Assembly: GCA_030654015.1 (NCBI GenBank)
Contig: JAURYI010000058.1
Location: forward strand, 1 to 64,000
Length of the DNA: 64,000 nucleotides
Direction of reading: 5' to 3'
Source: Methylococcales bacterium
GTDB taxonomy: Bacteria > Pseudomonadota > Gammaproteobacteria > Methylococcales > Methylomonadaceae
Part shown: piece after piece, positions 58,889 to 64,000 of the stretch
Layout: each line of letters begins with the position of its first letter
How positions within the stretch are numbered: position 1 is the stretch's first letter
Program-made: the position numbers and the translations under genes
Notes under the pieces: model-generated
Database searches by the model: none
What the model saw: only the letters and a program-made list of their open reading frames with translations
Told to the model about the DNA's origin: nothing

Positions 58889-60955
58889 TTAAGATTGTAA
58901 TTTAGAAATATCCGCACAAGTTAAAAACTGCTCAGACAACAGATTGAGCAATGCCAAACGATTGGCGCGTAATTCCACATCATCACACATCACCATCACG
59001 CTATCAAAAAACGCATCAACATCATTACGCAACGCCGCTAAGCGGGCTAACGTCGCGCTGTAATCGTGTTGCGCAAGCAGTGGCGCAATATCAACAGCAG
59101 ATTGCTTCGCACTGCTTAATAATTGCACTTCAGCGGCTTCGACTAACGCGCCGATAGTTGCAGCGGCAGGTGATTCGGATTTTTTCAGGATATTGCGGAT
59201 GCGTTTATTGGCGGCGGCTAGGCTTTCAGCTTCGGGTAATTGGCGGAAGGCTTTTACAGCGGCTAGGCGTTGCATGAAGTCTAAGGGATCAGCGGGTTTA
59301 ACGGTCATCACTGCATCAAACTCATCGGCACTGTAGCCTTTATCTAAGCAATAGCCTTTTAAACGGTCAAACACGAAATCAACTACCGCTGTTTCGGTAT
59401 TTTCCACGTCAAAGCTGTGCGTGAATAGCGACAATGAAAATTCGATAACCTTGCGAATATCCAGCGTTAAATCATTTTCAATCAGTGTGCGTAATGAACC
59501 CAACGCGGCACGGCGTAAGGCATAGGGGTCTTTATCGCCCGTGGGAATCAAACCTGCACTAAAAATACCTGTCAGCGTGTCGATTTTTTCGGCAATCGCT
59601 AGAATTTGTCCTGTGGTACTGCTCGCCGTTGGACTGCCTGATTGTTTAGGAAAATACTGTTCTTCCAATGCCCACGCCACTTCGCTGGCTTCACCTTCTG
59701 CTAAGGCATAATAACGCCCCATGATGCCCTGTAAATTGCCAAATTCACCGACCATTGAAGTCAATAAATCGGCTTTCGCTAATAACGCGGCACGTTTTGC
59801 CAGTTCTACATCGGCATTTAAATGCTGAGCAATAAATTCAGCCAGTTTAATCACGCGGTGGGTTTTATCTGCCACTGTGCCGAGTTTTTCTTGAAACACG
59901 ATGTTCGATAAACTCAACACCCGTTCAGCTAACGTTTGCTTGCGGTCTTGATTCCAGAAAAATTCGGCATCCGCTAAACGCGGTGTTACCACGCGCTCAT
60001 TGCCTTGTTGTATGGATTCAGGGCGCGTGCTTTCGATATTACTAAAGGTAATAAAATGCGCCAACAAACCGCCGTCGGCATTTTTCACAGGAAAATATTT
60101 TTGATTAGTCTGCATGGTGGTAATCAACACTTCCGCAGGCAATGCCAAAAAGCGGTCATGAAAACCGCCTGTAATCGGCACAGGAAATTCATTCAGCGCG
60201 GCGATTTCTTCTAATAAATCGGCTTCAATATGCGCGATACCGCCGACATTTGCCGCAGCAGATGTTGCCGCGTCTTTAATAATGGCTTTACGTTGTTCAA
60301 TATCAGCAATGACTTTGCCTTGCGTGTACAAAATATCCGCGTAATTTTCAGGCTTATCAATGCTGACAGAATGCGGCGCGTGAAAACGATGTCCTTGTGT
60401 AGTCGCGCCCGTTTGCAAGCCTAAAATTTCCGTTTCAATGACTTTATCGCCATACAGTAACACCGCCCAATGCACAGGACGGACAAATTCAGTGGTAAAA
60501 CTACCCCAACGCATCCGTTTAGCAATCGGCAGATTGGCAATACTGGTGCGAATAATATCGGCAATCAGCTCTTCAGTATTCTGCCCTTTAACGGCTTGCG
60601 TATAAGACAGCCATTCGCCTTTATCGGTTTTCAAGCGTTCCAATTGGTCAAATGTCGTACCGCAACTGGTCGCAAAGCCTAACGCCGCTTTACTTGGGCT
60701 TCCGTCTGGTGCAAATGCCGCTTGTATCGCAGGGCCACGTTTTTCAACCGTTTTATCAGGTTGTGAACTGGCAAGGTTTTCAATAAACACCGCTAAACGT
60801 CTGGGGGTGCAGTAGGCTTTACTGGCAGTAAAACCCAATTCAGCGGCGTTTAAACCCTGCACGATGCCATCTAATAAGGCATTGCTGAGTTTTAATAAAG
60901 TTTTAGGGGGAAGTTCTTCTGAACCTAATTCAAAAAGTAAATGTTGTTGGGTCAC
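58889..60955 (-). CDS. glyS: Glycyl-tRNA synthetase beta subunit (GTG start)
   Basis: LLFELGSEELPPK; MRWGSFTTEFVRPVHW. Confidence 0.97.
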   Translation of the reverse strand: MTQQHLLFELGSEELPPKTLLKLSNALLDGIVQGLNAAELGFTASKAYCTPRRLAVFIENLASSQPDKTVEKRGPAIQAAFAPDGSPSKAALGFATSCGTTFDQLERLKTDKGEWLSYTQAVKGQNTEELIADIIRTSIANLPIAKRMRWGSFTTEFVRPVHWAVLLYGDKVIETEILGLQTGATTQGHRFHAPHSVSIDKPENYADILYTQGKVIADIEQRKAIIKDAATSAAANVGGIAHIEADLLEEIAALNEFPVPITGGFHDRFLALPAEVLITTMQTNQKYFPVKNADGGLLAHFITFSNIESTRPESIQQGNERVVTPRLADAEFFWNQDRKQTLAERVLSLSNIVFQEKLGTVADKTHRVIKLAEFIAQHLNADVELAKRAALLAKADLLTSMVGEFGNLQGIMGRYYALAEGEASEVAWALEEQYFPKQSGSPTASSTTGQILAIAEKIDTLTGIFSAGLIPTGDKDPYALRRAALGSLRTLIENDLTLDIRKVIEFSLSLFTHSFDVENTETAVVDFVFDRLKGYCLDKGYSADEFDAVMTVKPADPLDFMQRLAAVKAFRQLPEAESLAAANKRIRNILKKSESPAAATIGALVEAAEVQLLSSAKQSAVDIAPLLAQHDYSATLARLAALRNDVDAFFDSVMVMCDDVELRANRLALLNLLSEQFLTCADISKLQS

Positions 60956-61503
60956 GATGCGTTGCCTATATTTATTAATATTGTTTTGTCTGCTTTGTAA
61001 GGATTCTTAATTAAATAATCTGTCCATGCAAATAACAGTGTTATACCTTGAGCGTTATTTTCCTTTAAAGCTCTAAATAAGGATTTAAATCTGTAATCAT
61101 CTTTGCTAGTAGCGGGTTTTGACTGTTTTTTAAGTTCTTCGATATTATTTGAAAGATTATAATCTTCCAGAGATAAATTAACTTGTAGACATTCAGCTAG
61201 TAACCATTTTTCAAGCACTGGATGTAGTATTAGATAATGATGTTTTTTTGGATGTAGTTTATGTCTATATAGCTCTACATTATATTTAACGGTTACTAAT
61301 TCAAATTCATTTAAATAAGGTGGAGCTTTTTTATCTTTGTCTAAAATACCTACAGCGAAATCATCAATCAATTTTTTACTTTGCATTGCCTTTGTTACAG
61401 ACGTACAGCATTTTTGATGGTTGTAACCTATTTTTGTTGGCAACAAAGTTTCCATTAAATTCGTATCGAGAAAACACTCAGGAAGAATATGATTATCCAT
61501 CAT
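60952..61503 (-). CDS. Small protein with TOPRIM-like acidic residues, partner of the upstream ATPase
   Basis: CFLDTNLMETLLP ... FAVGILDKDKKAPPYLNEFELV; start overlaps the ATPase stop (ATGATGGATAA), stop overlaps the glyS start (GTGA). Confidence 0.6.
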   Translation of the reverse strand: MMDNHILPECFLDTNLMETLLPTKIGYNHQKCCTSVTKAMQSKKLIDDFAVGILDKDKKAPPYLNEFELVTVKYNVELYRHKLHPKKHHYLILHPVLEKWLLAECLQVNLSLEDYNLSNNIEELKKQSKPATSKDDYRFKSLFRALKENNAQGITLLFAWTDYLIKNPYKADKTILINIGNAS

Positions 61504-62527
61504 GACGCGTAAATCGCTCATAATTAAAAAACACATCTATACCATAATCATATACTTCATTCACTTCATCATCCGTTAAACGATTAATAACCGTTTGCCC
61601 GTCTTTAAAATCAGCGATAAAAATCGCTAATTCTTTGCGTGTCTCTTCTGTTTCTAAAAAATCATTCAATACATAAGGACTATGCGTAGCAATGAAAAAC
61701 TGATTGCTAGTTGAATTAATGACATCTTGAGTGAAGTGGGCAATGTAGGGCGGAAAACAATGCGCTTCGGGTTCTTCAAATAGAAGAATTGAATCTTTAT
61801 TTGAAGCGATAGCTGTTTTGAAAAAAATTACTCTTTGTAAAGTATCTGCTATTGAATGGTAGGGTAATAAAAAAACAGCTCCGCCACTTATTTCTTTCAT
61901 TACTTTTAAAGAGTCGCTGGTTTTATCAAAAACAAGCTTTAATCCGTAATCTGAAAACAAATTTGAAATTTCTTTTTTTAAGTTTGGAAGCGTTTGAATT
62001 ATATTAAATAAATTTCCTCCAAATGGAGAAATTAAATTTGTAATATTTTGTGAATGATAATCAAAGTTTGAAATAAATTTATATTGTTTGACATTGTCTT
62101 CAAATAACTCATCATTATAATACATACTTATATATAATTTATCATCTACCTCTATATCCACAATGGTATAATCGCCTAAAAGAGGATTATCTAAATTTTG
62201 TTTGCTTATTAAGCAATGGAGATCTTGAGAAAGTTCTTTAATATTTTTTTTTAGACTTAGGTAGATTGAATAATCATTTGTTTTTATGCCAATTTCTTCT
62301 TTTGTGTTTCCTTCAAAAAATAACTCTACAAGAGAATCTACACGAATAAAGTCATTCAATTTAAAATCATCATTTAAACCAAATAACCCAATCGCCTCCA
62401 AAATATTAGATTTTCCAACATTCGGCTTACCAATTAACAAATTAATCCGTTTACAATCGCTTAAAGTGACATCTTTAAGCGATTTAAAATTGGTAATTTG
62501 TACGGATTTAAAAAAGTGATTATTCAC
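61493..62527 (-). CDS. AAA family (OLD/ABC-like) ATPase
   Basis: Walker A LIGKPNVGKSNILEAIG; Walker B ILLFEEPEAHCFPPY; H-loop FIATHSPYVLND. Confidence 0.9.
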   Translation of the reverse strand: MNNHFFKSVQITNFKSLKDVTLSDCKRINLLIGKPNVGKSNILEAIGLFGLNDDFKLNDFIRVDSLVELFFEGNTKEEIGIKTNDYSIYLSLKKNIKELSQDLHCLISKQNLDNPLLGDYTIVDIEVDDKLYISMYYNDELFEDNVKQYKFISNFDYHSQNITNLISPFGGNLFNIIQTLPNLKKEISNLFSDYGLKLVFDKTSDSLKVMKEISGGAVFLLPYHSIADTLQRVIFFKTAIASNKDSILLFEEPEAHCFPPYIAHFTQDVINSTSNQFFIATHSPYVLNDFLETEETRKELAIFIADFKDGQTVINRLTDDEVNEVYDYGIDVFFNYERFTRHDG

Positions 62528-62539
62528 GAAATAAACCGT

Positions 62540-63445
62540 TTAATTTTGACACATCGGAAAACCCAGCGATTCGCGGCGGGCGTAGTAGGCTTCGGCGACG
62601 GCTCTTGATAGGGTTCTGACTCTTAGAATGTAACGCTGGCGTTCGGTGACGGAGATGGCGTTGCGGGCATCTAATAGGTTGAAGGTGTGCGAGGCTTTTA
62701 GCACCATTTCATACGCGGGTAGCGGTAGGTCTGAGGCGATGAGTTTTTGGCATTCGGCTTCGTAGGTGTTGAAACACTCGAATAGGAAGTCTACGTTGGC
62801 GTGGTCGAAGTTGAAATGCGACATTTCGACTTCGTTTTGGTGGAATACGTCGCCATAGGTGACGATGCCGTGCGGGGTGCGTGTCCACACTAAGTCATAG
62901 ACGCTGCTGACACCCTGCATATACATGGCTAGGCGTTCTAAGCCGTAGGTGATTTCGCCTGTGATGGGACGGCATTCTAAGCCGCCAACTTGTTGAAAGT
63001 AGGTGAATTGGGTGACTTCCATGCCGTTGAGCCAGACTTCCCAGCCTAAACCCCACGCGCCTAGTGTGGGCGATTCCCAGTTGTCTTCAACAAAACGAAT
63101 GTCATGTTCCAGTAGGTCAAAACCCAAGACGCGCAATGAACCTAAATACAATTCCTGAATGTTGTCAGGTGAGGGTTTTAACATCACTTGGTATTGGTAG
63201 TAATGTTGTAGGCGGTTAGGGTTTTCACCAAAACGCCCATCGGTTGGACGGCGTGAGGGTTGGACGTAAGCGGCGTTCCAAGGCTCAGGGCCTATCGCAC
63301 GCAGGAAGGTGGCAGGGTGAAATGTACCTGCGCCGACTTCTTGATCCAGTGGTTGTAAAAGTACACAGCCTTGTTCTGCCCAGTAGGCTTGCAGGGCGAG
63401 GATAAGACCTTGAAAGGTGGTTAAATCATAGAGAGTATTGGACAC
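62540..63445 (-). CDS. glyQ: Glycyl-tRNA synthetase alpha subunit
   Basis: [47 protein letters not shown]. Confidence 0.98.
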   Translation of the reverse strand: MSNTLYDLTTFQGLILALQAYWAEQGCVLLQPLDQEVGAGTFHPATFLRAIGPEPWNAAYVQPSRRPTDGRFGENPNRLQHYYQYQVMLKPSPDNIQELYLGSLRVLGFDLLEHDIRFVEDNWESPTLGAWGLGWEVWLNGMEVTQFTYFQQVGGLECRPITGEITYGLERLAMYMQGVSSVYDLVWTRTPHGIVTYGDVFHQNEVEMSHFNFDHANVDFLFECFNTYEAECQKLIASDLPLPAYEMVLKASHTFNLLDARNAISVTERQRYILRVRTLSRAVAEAYYARRESLGFPMCQN

Positions 63446-63477
63446 GGCGGCTTGTTCAGTAGATAAAAAGTGGGCAA

Positions 63478-64000
63478 TTATAGCGTAGAACGGGCGGTAG
63501 TATTCACGGCTTTGTGAAAAGTCGGTTGTTTTTGTTCTGTGCCGTTTCGGTGTTGTTCCAGCAGACGGCGAAAAAACAGCGGGTCTTTCTGTTGGGTAAT
63601 TTCGCCCTCACGCGGGTAAAGCTGGTGTGTGAGTCGTGACAGCCAAAAGCGCAACGCGGCTATCCTTAGCAGGGTTTGCCAGTGCTGTTTTTCCTCATTG
63701 TGTAACGGTCTTAAGGTTTCATAAGCAGACAATAATGCGCTCACTTTACTGGCATTCGGTTTGCCGTTATCACAACACCAGTCATTGGCGGTGATGGCTA
63801 AATCCAGCAGTAAATCGCCTGTTCCTGCACTGTAAAAATCCAGTATGCCGCTGAGTTTGTTGCCAGCAAATAAGACGTTATCCCTGAATAAGTCGGCGTG
63901 TATGACACCGCGCGGTAAGTTATTCGGATAATGTCGGGTTTGAAAATCCAGCTCATCGGTGATTAATTCACGGTCGGTTTCCGTTAGCTGGGTATCCAGT
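63478..64000 (-). CDS. thrB: Homoserine kinase, 5' end outside the window
   Basis: Reverse frame to the window end reads [17 protein letters not shown]...[27 protein letters not shown]. Confidence 0.9.
   Translation of the reverse strand, partial: LDTQLTETDRELITDELDFQTRHYPNNLPRGVIHADLFRDNVLFAGNKLSGILDFYSAGTGDLLLDLAITANDWCCDNGKPNASKVSALLSAYETLRPLHNEEKQHWQTLLRIAALRFWLSRLTHQLYPREGEITQQKDPLFFRRLLEQHRNGTEQKQPTFHKAVNTTARSTL

Overview
The window is a gammaproteobacterial chromosome segment, possibly from a methylotroph/Methylococcales-like organism (weak inference). It is mostly housekeeping: rplI, waaA, msrPQ, bioBFHCD, purDH, fis-dusB, prmA, accBC, aroQ, dsbD, cutA, uvrD, argJ, tusA, rdgC, pgm, rluD, bamD, glyQS and the 3' part of a homoserine kinase gene. 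No rRNA, tRNA or CRISPR array was recognised by eye. The most interesting accessory region is ~43.26-49.68 kb, a co-directional minus-strand island. It encodes a soluble TPR-histidine kinase, a receiver protein whose C-terminus carries an RNxxxH HEPN-type motif, an RHH/PIN toxin-antitoxin-like pair and a large Nudix protein. Upstream on the same strand are a CxxCxGxG-repeat protein, an unannotated 37-aa hydrophobic ORF and a ParB-like protein. A second candidate defence cassette, an AAA/OLD-like ATPase plus a small protein with TOPRIM-like acidic residues, is translationally embedded between glyQ and glyS. Other notable items: a short LOV photoreceptor operon, a YfiR/GGDEF-EAL/TonB-receptor operon, a DsbD with duplicated N-terminal domain, an Lpp-like protein next to an L,D-transpeptidase, a palindrome inserted in frame within bioH, and a nested MITE-like insertion with an 8-bp target duplication. 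Several families of dispersed palindromic repeats are also present. All calls come from reading the sequence and the ORF translations; no database search was run.
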